Part shown: piece after piece, positions 10,371-20,064 of the stretch
Layout: each line of letters starts with the position of its first letter
Numbering within the stretch: position 1 is the first letter of the stretch
Assembly: GCF_022376445.1 (NCBI RefSeq)
Contig: NW_025955287.1
Span: 1 to 44,813 of the forward strand
From: Fomitopsis serialis
Taxonomy: Eukaryota > Basidiomycota > Agaricomycetes > Polyporales > Fomitopsidaceae
DNA length: 44,813 nucleotides
Direction: 5' to 3'
Program-made: the position numbers and the translations under genes
The notes under the pieces: model-generated
What the model was told of the DNA's origin: nothing
The model's database searches: none
What the model saw: only the letters and a program-made list of their open reading frames with translations

Positions 10371-12177
10371 TTAGAAAGCGACATAGAAGCTCAGAACTTC
10401 ACCTTCCTTTCGTTGTCTATCCTTCTTCCCAAGCCGTTGCGTTACACCTAGTTTCCTTGGCTTTCTCGTCTCAGCGCCTCCCTTGCGCAACTCAATCCGC
10501 TTCTTCCGATCTTCCAGCATCGTGAAGATCTCGTCACCTTTTCCTCTCGGATATCGTTCGTCCTGCCAATCAAAGACCAGACGTAGCCCTGGCTTCTCTT
10601 GTTCAGATGAACGTTGTGAGAGGCGACCCTCGTTTCTCGAGTCCACAACTCGGCGAGAAGCCGCAGTAGGAGGAATGGGTGCAGGTGGGGGCGTTGCATA
10701 CATGTCGTCGATATTGTGGGTGTCGTACCGAACCGGAGCGCGTACCGGCGCAGGTACGGCATACATGTCCTCGATGTCATGCGTGTCTGCGCGATGCCTG
10801 CGTTGTTCCGGCTCGGCAGTCGCATACATGTCGTCGATATCGTGCGTGTCGTACCGACTGCGCGAACGCGTAGAATCGGGAGGAGGCGTGGCATACACAT
10901 CGTCTATGTCGTGCGTGTCGCGCCCTTCCGACATGCTGGTCACCGAGGGGCGCGGCGTTGTCTCTCCGTCTGATTCTGACCTCTCGTCTCGGTGCTGGAG
11001 AACCTCGTCCAAGACAGGCGGGCCATGCAACTTTCCTGCTGCTCGGAGGCTGGATGAGATAGCGCGGAAATCTGGCATTTTCTCTTTCCCCTTCATTACG
11101 TATGGGATTCGTGGCGGACTTGGCCGGAGAGTCGGGGACGTCGCAATTTCCGGTAAAGGGGAGGCAGAAGGGGATATCGACGGCGGTAGAGATGATGAAT
11201 GTTGGAATGTGCCATCGGAGGCAGGCGTTGATAGACGCGACGATCCATGAAAGGACCGCGGTGCCATAACAGCACTCGGAGAACGTGAAGATGGAGGGGA
11301 AGGTGCTGATGAGGATGCTAAAAAAGAAATGGGCGAAGAACGCTCAGTCGGGGGATCGGGTGATACAGACTGTGAATTGTGGTGCAGCGGCTGGGTCTTC
11401 TGGACAGCAGGTGGCTCAGCTGTAAGACGGACTGAGCACCAACACGACAACTTACGATCGCAGTTACATTTGGCGCTGAGGCAGCGGACCGCAGCTGGTC
11501 AGATCGCGCGACGTCCGCCTTTACAGAAGGTGTATGGGTTGCAGGAACGCTGACCTCGAGTCCGTGACGGACCGCGGCCTTCGTTGCTCGTTTCGTTTGC
11601 GGCGGATGCAGCAGGTCTATCTGTGGAGTTCCCCGGTGATGGGTCTCCGAGTGAGGCATTCGCGTCGCTTGTGTGTTGATAGTATTGTGCTCCTGACGGG
11701 CTTCTCTGAGGCCGGGTCGATCGGGCTGCGCGAAGTTGATGGGCCTTGCAGACTGAGTTGATAGTGACATCTGTGGGACAATCTGTGGGAGCAGTGGCGA
11801 CTTCTCGACGGGACGCTTGGGTGAGGATGCAACCTCCACGACTTCTGCAGATGTCACAAGCGCACTAGATACCTCTTTTCTGGACGCCAATTGTTTCGAA
11901 CATCGTTTACAGACCCAAGTGTCAAGTCCGTCTGCAGACTGGCCTTGTTCGTCGGCCTCGATACGACGCAGAATCTCTGCTTCGGAGATAGGTGGGATGT
12001 GGCATGCTGGGTGATGTTCAGTGAGCTAAGAGAGGACGGAGTGATGTTTGGCTCGAATGACTCACGGTGATGCCAAACGCGTTGACACTTGCAGCACTCG
12101 ATAAGGAACTTGATGGGTGTATTCATAGTCTCTCCACATCGTACACATGCTTTTCGTGTGATCAAAGGTGCAGACAT
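10371..12177 (-). CDS. PHD-finger protein with DTHDIDDMYA repeats
   Basis: Three exons on the minus strand: 12177-12066, 12006-11456 and 11399-10371, about 563 residues. Residues 11-73 form a C4HC3 PHD-type zinc finger: C11/C14, C28 or C29 with C31, H36 or H37 with C39, and C70/C73, with the usual Trp two residues before the last Cys pair. PHD fingers commonly read histone H3 tails. The rest is Ser/Pro-rich and probably disordered, except for a stretch (about residues 365-450) with four copies of a short repeat DTHDIDDMYA spaced 21-23 residues apart. A basic, helical C-terminus follows (MLEDRKKRIELRKGG, RLGKKDRQRKEGE). The 56-base second intron is chosen because it keeps the Pro/Ser-rich frame. 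I do not recognise the full-length protein. A chromatin role is inferred from the finger only. Confidence 0.72.
10690..10925 (-). repeat. four in-frame copies of a 21-23 residue repeat
   Basis: Within the PHD-finger gene, the element DTH-D/N-I-D/E-D-M/V-YA-T/V-P occurs four times, read on the minus strand near 10924-10888, 10858-10822, 10795-10759 and 10730-10691. Copies are separated by basic or Pro-rich linkers. The conserved core and variable linkers suggest a docking-motif array rather than a folded repeat. Confidence 0.85.
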
Positions 12178-13160
12178 CCTGGAGCTACGAGCAAGGGATG
12201 ATCGTAACGACACCGTTCGCACTGGGTAAGAAGCTGAGGCGCTGCGGGGACTTGCCTGCCAATGAACTTTGAGTGAACTTGCTGAATTGTCAAGCCTGAA
12301 TGTGTTGAGTGGAGCTAGACTCGCAAGCCAGTCGTTGAGTCCCGCCACCACCTTTTCCGGCACTCCTCTTTTGGAAACAATAAAAGCCAGGAAAGGAATC
12401 GGAGTGCGAAAAGGAGGTGGGGGCCTCTAACGACTGGTGCAATTGGACGCCGTTTACCCCAGTACCCCCGTAGCGCCCGGGACTTAGAGATATCGCGGAT
12501 TGTGCTCTGCCGCCCTCAGCAGCAAGTACTGCGCTCGCGAGTTGTCGCATTCGCCATCCCATGCACATATGACATTGTAATTGCCAGAATACATTCTCGT
12601 ATCAATGGACATCAGTCCATGGCAGCATACAAGCCCAGTCGTCATTCACCGCCTCCTCCGAGCCCTCTGCCTCGCCCTGCCGTTCCTGCGCCGCGCGTGT
12701 GCCCGTCCGCGACCGCGTCCGCGACCTCGACCCCTGGTAGCTTGGAATGCAAGATAGTTATCAGAGGTAAGTTGGGTGCTGAAGATTTCCGCGTGCGATG
12801 CAGTCGCGCCGCCATCATCAGGAAAATCCAGATTCACAAATGAGGACAAATGATGCAAAATGAGGCATAATCGTGCAAAATGTCACCTAATTAGCCGCAT
12901 TAGAGATTAGATCATTTTGCTTTACCCCCTTTCTAATTAGATCTAAATGACACTCAGGGAGAACAAATTATCACTACTTCATGGAAGATATGGTCTCGGT
13001 GAGGCCATGTTATCTCACAAAATTGCATGCTATTTCATACCATAAGCATGATACTTCCCACAAACCGTGGTGTAGCAGCTGTAGTGACGTCGCATCATAA
13101 GGTTTAGGATCATACTAATCAATTGGGTACTAAAGTACTGATAGTAATCAAGTTCAGTAT
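12178..13160. other. gene-free stretch, AT-richer in its right half
   Basis: The first half should carry the promoter of the PHD gene and is GC-rich. The part from about 12840 to 13160 is clearly more AT-rich than its surroundings and contains several small inverted matches (GCAAAATGA near 12854 against TCATTTTGC near 12912). I see no coding frame. It may be decayed mobile DNA, but no ends could be defined. Confidence 0.4.
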
Positions 13161-13651
13161 TAAAAGTCTACGTATGTGTAGCTCCCGCCGCCAGCGCTGC
13201 CAGTGGTAGTAGTCTACCCGTACTCGCCCCGGGTACAGACCCGTCGTAAGCTGTGAATTGCCGGGGGCTCACCTGTACCCGTACCCGTACCCGCCCGGGT
13301 ACCGTACCTGTGCAGCGGATACGGGTCGTGTGCGGGTTCGCTGGTCTGCGGGTCCATGCGCGGATGGGCGGGCAGATAGGTGAGGGAGTGGGGGAGTGGG
13401 CAGAACAGCGGAGAGGCTCGCGCAGGCGGGCGCGTGGGCGAGCGAGCGATTGCGCGGGCAAGCAGGCGGCACCGGTTGTCCTGACTCCTCGCCGTGCTCC
13501 CCACCATCTTCCTCGCCCGTGCGTACTCACCATCGACTCGCGCATCCCAGCGAGCCTTTCGCCCATGCGTCTTCCCGTCTTCCCGCCCTGCGTCCCGTCT
13601 GCACGCGCCACCCGCGAGCCCTCCCGTTTGCTCCCTTCGCTCGCCGCTTAT

Positions 13652-13706
13652 CGGCCATGCCTGCGCGCTGGGCATTAGCCCTACGCGCTCGTGGTCAATA
13701 TGCGTG
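13652..13706 (+). repeat. copy of dispersed ~55-base repeat with palindromic core
   Basis: It begins CGGCCATGCCTGCGCG and its core reads GCGCTGGGCATTAGCCC. The same unit recurs at 14041 and, in opposite orientation, around 29471, 29931 and 30051. Confidence 0.7.
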
Positions 13707-14040
13707 CGGTGCTGACTCACCTGCGCGTACGTTCGTCAGCAATGTTCTGCGTGCGGTTGCCGTGTGCATCCTTGCCTGGTTGTGTGACCGCCCGCCCGTA
13801 CGCGTTCATCGGCCGTGACTGCGCAGGGCACCCACCCTCCTCTGTTCCCGCTTGCCCACTTCCCTGCCCAACATCCCATCCATCCGCGAGCTCTCCAGTC
13901 CGCCTTCCTGGCCGTCTACTCATTCGCTTTCCCGCCCGTCCGTTCGGTCGCTCGTCCGCGCGCTCGCCATCCCACGTGCCCGCCCGCTGACCCGCTCGCC
14001 TGCCTGTGCGCTCGCGCTGGTCCGCCCGCCGATTGTTCGT

Positions 14041-14096
14041 CGGCCGCGCCTACACGCAGGGCATTGGCCCTGCGTGCTCGCGGTCGTCGTACGCGT
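14041..14096 (+). repeat. copy of dispersed ~55-base repeat with palindromic core
   Basis: It begins CGGCCGCGCCTACACGC. Its core CACGCAGGGCATTGGCCC is followed by TGCGTGCTCGCGGTCG, so GCA-GGGC and GCCC-TGC can pair as a short hairpin. Confidence 0.7.
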
Positions 14097-14179
14097 CGCG
14101 CGGCACGTCGACGTGTCCTGCGCCTGCCGTTAGTGAGCCCGCACGCGTATGCCTGTGCTCACCTGCAGACCCTCACCCT

Positions 14180-15060
14180 CCCGAGGGTGGGCGCGAGAAG
14201 TCGAGGGCCCGGACACGAGAAGGACAGCGGGCTACGAGTCTACCTAGCAAGGGGCGAGGACAAGCAGCTAAGAACAGGTGGACGTGTGAGATACAGCAAG
14301 ATGGCGAAGAAAGGCGGGTAGTAGGCGAGGCGAGGCAACGAGAGCGGGCGAGCTGACAGGGGTGTATGCCGGCAGACAAGACAGCAAGGACGGCGGCGGA
14401 CGGGCAAGAGAGTGGATGAGCGAGTTAGCAAGGAGGCGAGCCTGAGAGCGGGCGGGCGAGCAGATGCGTGAGGGCAAGGGTGAGCAGTGAAGAATGAGCA
14501 AGCGGGTGAGGGCAGGAGGTAGGGTGAACCAGCAAGGCAAGGGCGGGCAGGGGAACTAGCGAGACGGGCACGACTGGCGATGAGAGCAGGCCAGCAGACA
14601 CGCTAGTGAGGGCGAGGGCAGGCAGGCATGAACGGCGTGCAGATGAGAGCGGCGGGCGAGATGGGGCAAGCTCCTGCGCGAGAGGGCGGGAAGCATAAAT
14701 ATGCGGGATGCGCGGACGAGCAGACGAGCAGACTGGTGGGCTGGTTAGCAAAAGGGCGAGGACGCGCAGACAGGAACAGCTGGACGGGTGAGGCGAGGGA
14801 GAGCAGGCGAGAAGGGCGGCGAGGACGGGCGAGCGAGTGAAGAGTGGGCGAGCTCGAGAGTCAGAACAGACAGGCACGAACAGGCATGCAAGTGAGGGTG
14901 GGCAGGCGGGCGCGAGCGCGCAAGTGAATAGGCAAGAGGCTATGCCCTTGCGCGTCACGGCTACGTAGGGAAACACGGGCGGACACGATAGGGCGGCCGC
15001 GCGAGAGGGCAAGTGGGCGGGCGAGTCGGGTGCGCGGAATGGCGGGCAAGTTGCTCGTTG
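14180..15060. repeat. GC-rich purine-biased low-complexity block
   Basis: From about 14170 the + strand composition flips to G and A words (GGCGGGCGAG, GGGCAAG, AGCGGGCGAG) and stays so to about 15060. It looks like the reverse-complement style of the preceding block, although not an exact inverted copy. No gene was recognised. A bordering AT-richer segment begins near 15070. Confidence 0.75.
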
Positions 15061-15600
15061 GTGTACCTACTCGAGCACGGTGACTAACAACAAGGATCGT
15101 CAGTAGTGACAGTAGGTACACAAAACAATGCTTACCGTTAGTTTCCGTCCGTCTGCCTTCCTTTTGTTCACCACTCTCGCCCCTCGTCCCGTTGTGTTTT
15201 GTCTTCCTTCGTCTGCGCTCGTTGTGCTCAGGCGTGTCGTATCAGAGCTGTTAGATTTCCAGGGGTTTGCACGATGCGGAAAAGGGAGTTGGGATAAGAG
15301 GACGGGTGCAAACCTCGCTGAAGTCCCAAGCGCCGGTTCCGGCCTTTCCCGCGCATACGTGGCTCGCACTAGCGGCAAGCGCCGGCTGTGCGACTCGCTA
15401 CTTGCGACCAGCCACGACGCCTGCCCGACCGCACCTCAAGAGACTTGTGGTCTATCTGAGTCTCAGCAGATCTACTGCGCGCTCAACCGCCTCTTCTCAA
15501 AGCCGCGTGTCTCTGGGGCATGCAATTTGGCCAGGCGAACTCGGGCTCGCGCGATGCGCATCTAAAAGCTTGAAGGCTCGGAAACAGGAATTCGCTTCGG

Positions 15601-16189
15601 TGAGTACCATCTTCCTCATCATCTCCCCTTCCTCGTGTTACGCGTCCCCTCCCTCATTAGACACGTCTTCGTCCTCGCCACGCGTTCCCTCGTCCACACC
15701 TCCTTCGTCCAAACCACTTCTCTCTCCCCACTTCCTCGCGACACACCTCCTTCCTCTTCCGACACGTCTGCGTCGACGCTCGCGCCCCTGTCGCCATCCC
15801 CACGTCTCGATCACTCGACGACCACCATGGCTCTCTGCACGAGTGGCCTGCAAGACGAATCCCGGGCGGTGCGGAACTGCCGTGCGCCCGATAACGGCCA
15901 CACAGTAGCCAACTCGGAACCGGAGATCGACACGCCTCCAAGTCTCGCTCTGCTCTGGGACGAGTCAACTCCGCCACGCGTCCTTCCTCCCACATGCCCG
16001 TCTGTTCAGTATGCTCGCGGGGGCAGGAGTCTTCGTTCGACGCGTCTGCGGCACCACTACACACTCCCGAGTCCAAGCTGTCACGCCTCTTCGCGCCCGA
16101 CGAGCGCGGGATGGAAGGGACAGCAAAACGAAGGATGAGGGGTGGCAATCGAATGATGACGACGAGGAGAGAGAAGACCGTGGCAAGGG
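15601..16189 (+). repeat. stand-alone unit of the repeat family found inside the LTR element
   Basis: Starting at GTGAGTACCATC, one frame reads VSTIFLIISPSS, then Ser/Pro-rich residues. Another frame at about 15846-15892 reads GLQDESRAVRNCRAPDNG, the same core as the roughly 15 repeats in the LTR element at 19.1-27.7 kb. The next unit-like start (GTGAGCACAACA) is at about 16189, giving a unit of about 590 bases. The frame changes inside the unit, so this copy is broken. It has no LTR next to it. It could be a decayed fragment of another element copy, or a relic of the cellular source of the repeat. Confidence 0.6.
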
Positions 16190-16329
16190 TGAGCACAACA
16201 GCTCGTAAGTCAGAGGTACGCCCTTGCTGGCTCCTGAGCATGTCCAGCGCTCACCGCCCTAATACTTGTCATAGATCACTGCCCGTGCGACAGGTTATGT
16301 TGATGAACAAGTCACTCTATCGCCCCCGC

Positions 16330-16740
16330 TTGTCTGGTCATACGCGGCCAATTGACTGTCTGCTCACTCACCGGGCGTCTGCTCGCCCACTCGCTCGCTC
16401 TGCCCATCTACCTACTCGTCTGCCCCTTCCCTCACTCGTCTGGACGCCCGCCGGCTTGCCGCATCGTTTGCCTGCCCGTCCGCCTCTTCGTTCTCCCACC
16501 TGGCACTTATTCGACTTCCTCTCGCAGTTCTACTTACTCGCTTGCCTCTTCAATCGTACGTCTCTCTATGTACCTACTCGTCCACAGACTTGCTTGTTGA
16601 CTCACTCGTCCACTCACTCATTGTAGTATCAGTCCACTTACTCACTGGCTTGCCCGTCCATTCGCAAGCCTGCTCACGCATTCACCCATCCGCCCGCCCA
16701 CATATTCGCCCGCCCGCCTGCATACTTTCCTACCCTACCC
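16330..16740. repeat. pyrimidine-biased low-complexity block
   Basis: The + strand is rich in CTCACTC, CTGCCC and CGCCCG words, like the block at 13.2-14.2 kb but richer in T. Open frames here (up to about 200 codons from 15994) lack family features and are treated as artefacts of composition. Confidence 0.7.
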
Positions 16741-17213
16741 GGCCGTGTATTGCCCTGACCACGCACGCGAATATCCGCTCAACCGCGCGCGCGCCTGCAT
16801 ACTCATCTGTGTGTCCCCTCTGTGTACTAACTTGGTGCCCATTAATCCCACTCGTGGTTTGCATGACCCGCGCTGTTGCATAATCTGTACGGTTGCAGTC
16901 GCGAGCAATGGCTTGGGTGTGAGATGAGATGGGGATAATCAGTCGTAGAATAGCTAACACGTAGGAGTTGTCGTCATGATATTGAAGATGGCCTTGTTGA
17001 CCATTGGCTGTTGCGTTGCTTAGTGTAGCATACAGCATTTGTATTCAGTCATACCACACAGCAATAGAATCATTGTTGAACTAATTGTAACAAGCATTGT
17101 GTGTGTTGTATGATGCACCACTTTAGCAACAATTAGGGAACAACCTGGTCGCTGCATCTAATAGGATCATAAATGCACTAATACTGTATCCAGTAGATGT
17201 TATTATCACAGAA
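16741..17213. other. downstream flank of the helicase gene, no gene seen
   Basis: AT-richer sequence lying 3' of the minus-strand helicase. No coding frame or clear repeat was recognised. Confidence 0.5.
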
Positions 17214-19086
17214 TTAGCTTGCAGAGTTTGGTGAGTACTCATGAGACATGTTAGCAGCAATTTGACACAAATTATTCCAAATTGCGGAATCTGGATTTTC
17301 CTGATGATGCTGGGACGTCGAGCTCGGCCCAGCCTGAAGACTGTATGGGTCAGGTTGCGGCGATGGCCATTGACGGTATGGTGTTATCGGCAGTGGGTGG
17401 GGATGGTACTGCACCTGGTGAGTGGCCAGGTCGTGTGGATTCGGTATGCTGGCATGGAAGGGAAATGACGGCAGCGATGGCCCGGGCGCATGAGATAGGG
17501 ACGGGAACGGTGATGGTGGTAGAGATGGGTATGGCGAGAACGGTACAGGCGGGAACGGTGAGGGCGGTAGAGACGGGTGTGGCGACGGGGGTACAGATGG
17601 GTACCGTGAAGGCGGTAGAGATGGAAAAGGCGATGGTGGTAAGAATGAAAACGGTGACGGGGTTACAGATGGGTAGGGCACTCCCTGAGATGGACCCGCG
17701 CTGCTCGACTGGGTAGTTGGCGTGTGCGTGTGTACGGAGACGACATTCTGTGAGGTCCCTATAAGGCTACCCAAAGATTCCGATGTCTATTCAATGTGTG
17801 TCAATGCGAGCAGCGAGTGTAATGTCCAGCTACTAGTAGCAGTCAGGCCTCGACGTACCTCAGACGGCTTGTTGGAATCAGTGTGCCGTGCGCGTTTGTG
17901 AGAGTGAAGAGGCTCATGTCCGTCCTCGGTAACATTGGTGTCATCGGTGTTGCCACGTTTACCCGCATGGCCCTTGCGAGCGGATGCTTTCTTCGTGCCA
18001 TCATTCCTACTCGCGGCCTTCTTGGCCTTTGGAATCGAACGGATAGGCAGCGACAGCAGGAGATCTGTCAATTCGGCCTCATACCTGTCACGCCATAGCC
18101 ACGTCTTGAGCATTGCTGCAGCCACGGCACGCGTGATGGGTCCGACAGAGGCCAGGCGTTCGACCCGTGTGTCGCTGAGGATCACAGTGGCACCAAACAG
18201 TGCATGTGTGTGATCTTCCTCAAGCTTCCTCTCGCGCCAGTGAGTCGATGCTAAGTTGATTGAATAAGCCGACCGCTCCACAAGGAGGATCGCAATCCCG
18301 GTCCTATTACGCGCGCGTGCGGCACGTCCAGCTCGCTGGATGAAATTTGACAAGGTGGCAGGCAGCTTCCATTGCACGACGACATCTACGTCAGGAACAT
18401 TGCATCCCTGGGATGACCATGACGTGAGTAAACTACCATGTCATGGCACTGCAATGGAATCTCGCTTACCATCCCAGCAGCGTCCGTACACACCAGAATA
18501 CGGATCGGACCGATCTTCAGGTTATCTGCAGTGACGTCCGCACTGCTGTATTCATGATTGTTGCGGAAGGCCGCCATGGCATGCGTGCGGTATCCAGCGG
18601 ACATCGTAGCATTGAAAGGGCGGATGACACCCAATTCGTACAAGGCAGGGTTGCGCTGTCGAAGGAGAGTCCCGAGGTGATCGATGATGTCGTTACCAGT
18701 ATCAATGTTGTCGACGTAGAGATATGTCTTTGGGATGTCATTTGCTGTCTCGATCTTCTCTGGTAGCACGAAGTCTAAATCAGCAAGCGTGTTTTGAGGG
18801 TGCTCACATGCGCGAACAACGATCGAGACATTGGGGCGATCATTTCCGGCATTGATAAACTGGCTGCCAGTCTTGGGGAAGTGGAGCTTGTTATGAAGAT
18901 CACGGCGGACACGCGCGGTCAGCGTTGCCGTTACAGCAATGATAGGTGTACCCGGTGCAAGGAACACTCGTACAGTTCCGAGGCTCGCATATTTCTTACG
19001 GAAGTCTGCTCCCCAGTGGGACAGACAGTGTGCTTCGTCGACAACAATGCTGATGACTCGGCGCATGAATCGGGTGTTCCGTAGAA
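17214..19086 (-). pseudogene. RecQ-type DNA helicase, 3' portion, split by LTR insertion
   Basis: The exons are the rest of exon 3 (19086-18470), exon 4 (18407-17859) and exon 5 (17786-17214). Helicase motifs are in order: DEAH in SIVVDEAHCLSHWGADFR, the TAT motif (AVTATLT), RPNVSIVV, ILVCTDAAGM and the motif VI arginine finger FIQRAGRAARARNR. This is a RecQ-like 3'-5' DNA helicase of a type expanded in Agaricomycetes. Exon 4 ends in a Lys-rich nuclear-type tail (KAKKAASRNDGTKKASARK). Exon 5 adds an unusual Pro/Ser-rich tail with a repeated PSLPPSPFP unit near 17520-17660. The N-terminal part lies at 27742-28350. The two halves meet exactly at the five-base TSD, in the codons for RILRNT. A frameshift in exon 1 shows the copy is also inactive at a second site. 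Confidence 0.85.
19082..19086. repeat. target-site duplication TAGAA (left)
   Basis: TAGAA directly precedes the left LTR (TGTTAGGG...). The same five bases follow the right LTR at 27742-27746. Removing one copy plus the element restores the helicase reading frame. Confidence 0.92.
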
Positions 19087-19594
19087 TGTTAGGGCTTGTG
19101 GACTCGGAACCCTAGATTCAGGGGCCGGGCTGCCTCGTGAACCTAATGGTTGGTGGTCGCGACGCGACCAGGGGGGAAAGGAGGATCTCGGGGTCGTGAG
19201 CAGGGTGAGGAGTACCTGCTAGGGTCGTTAGCAGGGCGACGAGCCTTGCTATTCGGGAGCGCGGAGAGGTCCTTGGTTGCCAGCGACGAGCTGGGCCAAG
19301 CGGGGAGTCCTAGACGGGCTGTTGGGCCAGGTCGAGGAGGGGTCCAAGGCGAAGGCGACGAGCGTAAGCCGAGGGGAGTTCCTAGGCGGAGCGATGAGCC
19401 TAGCCGAGGATGAGAGAACTGACTCGGACGGCGCGAAGAGTTCGCACTCGGATGAGGTGATAGTTCAGGTAGAAGAGTAGATTACTTCCCAAAATGGAAG
19501 TCAGATCGCTAGGTACATTGAGATAAGATGAGATGTACACTATCAGTTCATAATCTAATCTAAGGGACAGATAATGGGTTATCTATCCGTAACA
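19087..19594 (-). repeat. 3' LTR (element orientation), 508 bases
   Basis: On the + strand it reads TGTTAGGGCTTGTGG...CTATCCGTAACA. It matches 27240-27741 along its whole length, with scattered substitutions and one- or two-base indels (for example CGTTAGCAGGG here against CGTTACAGGG there). Confidence 0.95.
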
Positions 19595-19604
19595 GAGCCC
19601 CCCA
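19595..19604 (-). other. candidate polypurine tract
   Basis: On the minus strand the bases ATGGGGGGCTC directly abut the start (TGTTACGG) of the 3' LTR. The run is short but is in the right place for second-strand priming. Confidence 0.45.
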
Positions 19605-19740
19605 TTATGAAGCGTATAGTGTGGGTATTAACAATGAGGTGATGGCTCAGAAGAAGTGGATGTGGACATAGAGTGGAAAGGAAAGGGACCATAGAAGAGG
19701 AAAAAAATTTTGGGCAGTAAAACTGCATCTAGAAGGCTCC

Positions 19741-19879
19741 GCCATGCAGAGGCTGAGCTGTGCCGCATGTATCGCATCCCGAGCGGTCATCCTCGCAGGC
19801 ATCCCGGTTGCACTGTAGTCGCCATGCAGAGGATGCGCTGTCCTGCGCATACCACGTCCCAAGCTATCATCCTCGCAGA
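19741..19879. repeat. two degenerate ~80-base direct repeats
   Basis: Copies starting GCCATGCAGAGG at 19741 and 19821 both continue to TCATCCTCGCAG about 45-50 bases later. They lie inside the LTR element between its ORF end and its 3' LTR. A weaker third match (GCATGCAGAGGCGG) is near 20246. Confidence 0.7.
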
Positions 19880-20064
19880 AGGCATGGATATGCCTGGGGC
19901 CAGGGTAGGCTAGGCTCGGTGTACCTCCCTATCCTCCCCTACCCCCTGCCCCCCAATCCCGAGTTGGAGCGATCCGGTGGTGAGGTTCGGCTCGAGATTC
20001 CGTAGAGCAGAGGAGATGGTAGCAGGTAAGGGTGGAATAGTAGCAGGGGTGGGTGGGCTGGGCT

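Larger units (their letters stand above)
13200..14170. repeat. GC-rich pyrimidine-biased low-complexity block
   Basis: The + strand is dominated by C and T in short words such as CCCGCCCG, CTCGCC and CCTGCC, opening with repeated CCCGTA words near 13278-13295. Open frames of up to 168 codons occur on both strands, but they are the low-stop by-product of this composition and show no family features. Two copies of the palindromic 55-base repeat are embedded. Confidence 0.8.

Noticed and set aside
13160..15065. Many open frames of 90-195 codons on both strands
   Set aside because: They arise from low-stop GC-rich low-complexity sequence. They overlap in several frames and show Arg/Ala/Pro/Cys/Leu runs without domain features.
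15128..16138. A separate gene made of the frames at 15128-16138
   Set aside because: The repeat core and its Ser/Pro lead-in fall in different frames, and there is no consistent exon set, so it is treated as a broken repeat unit.
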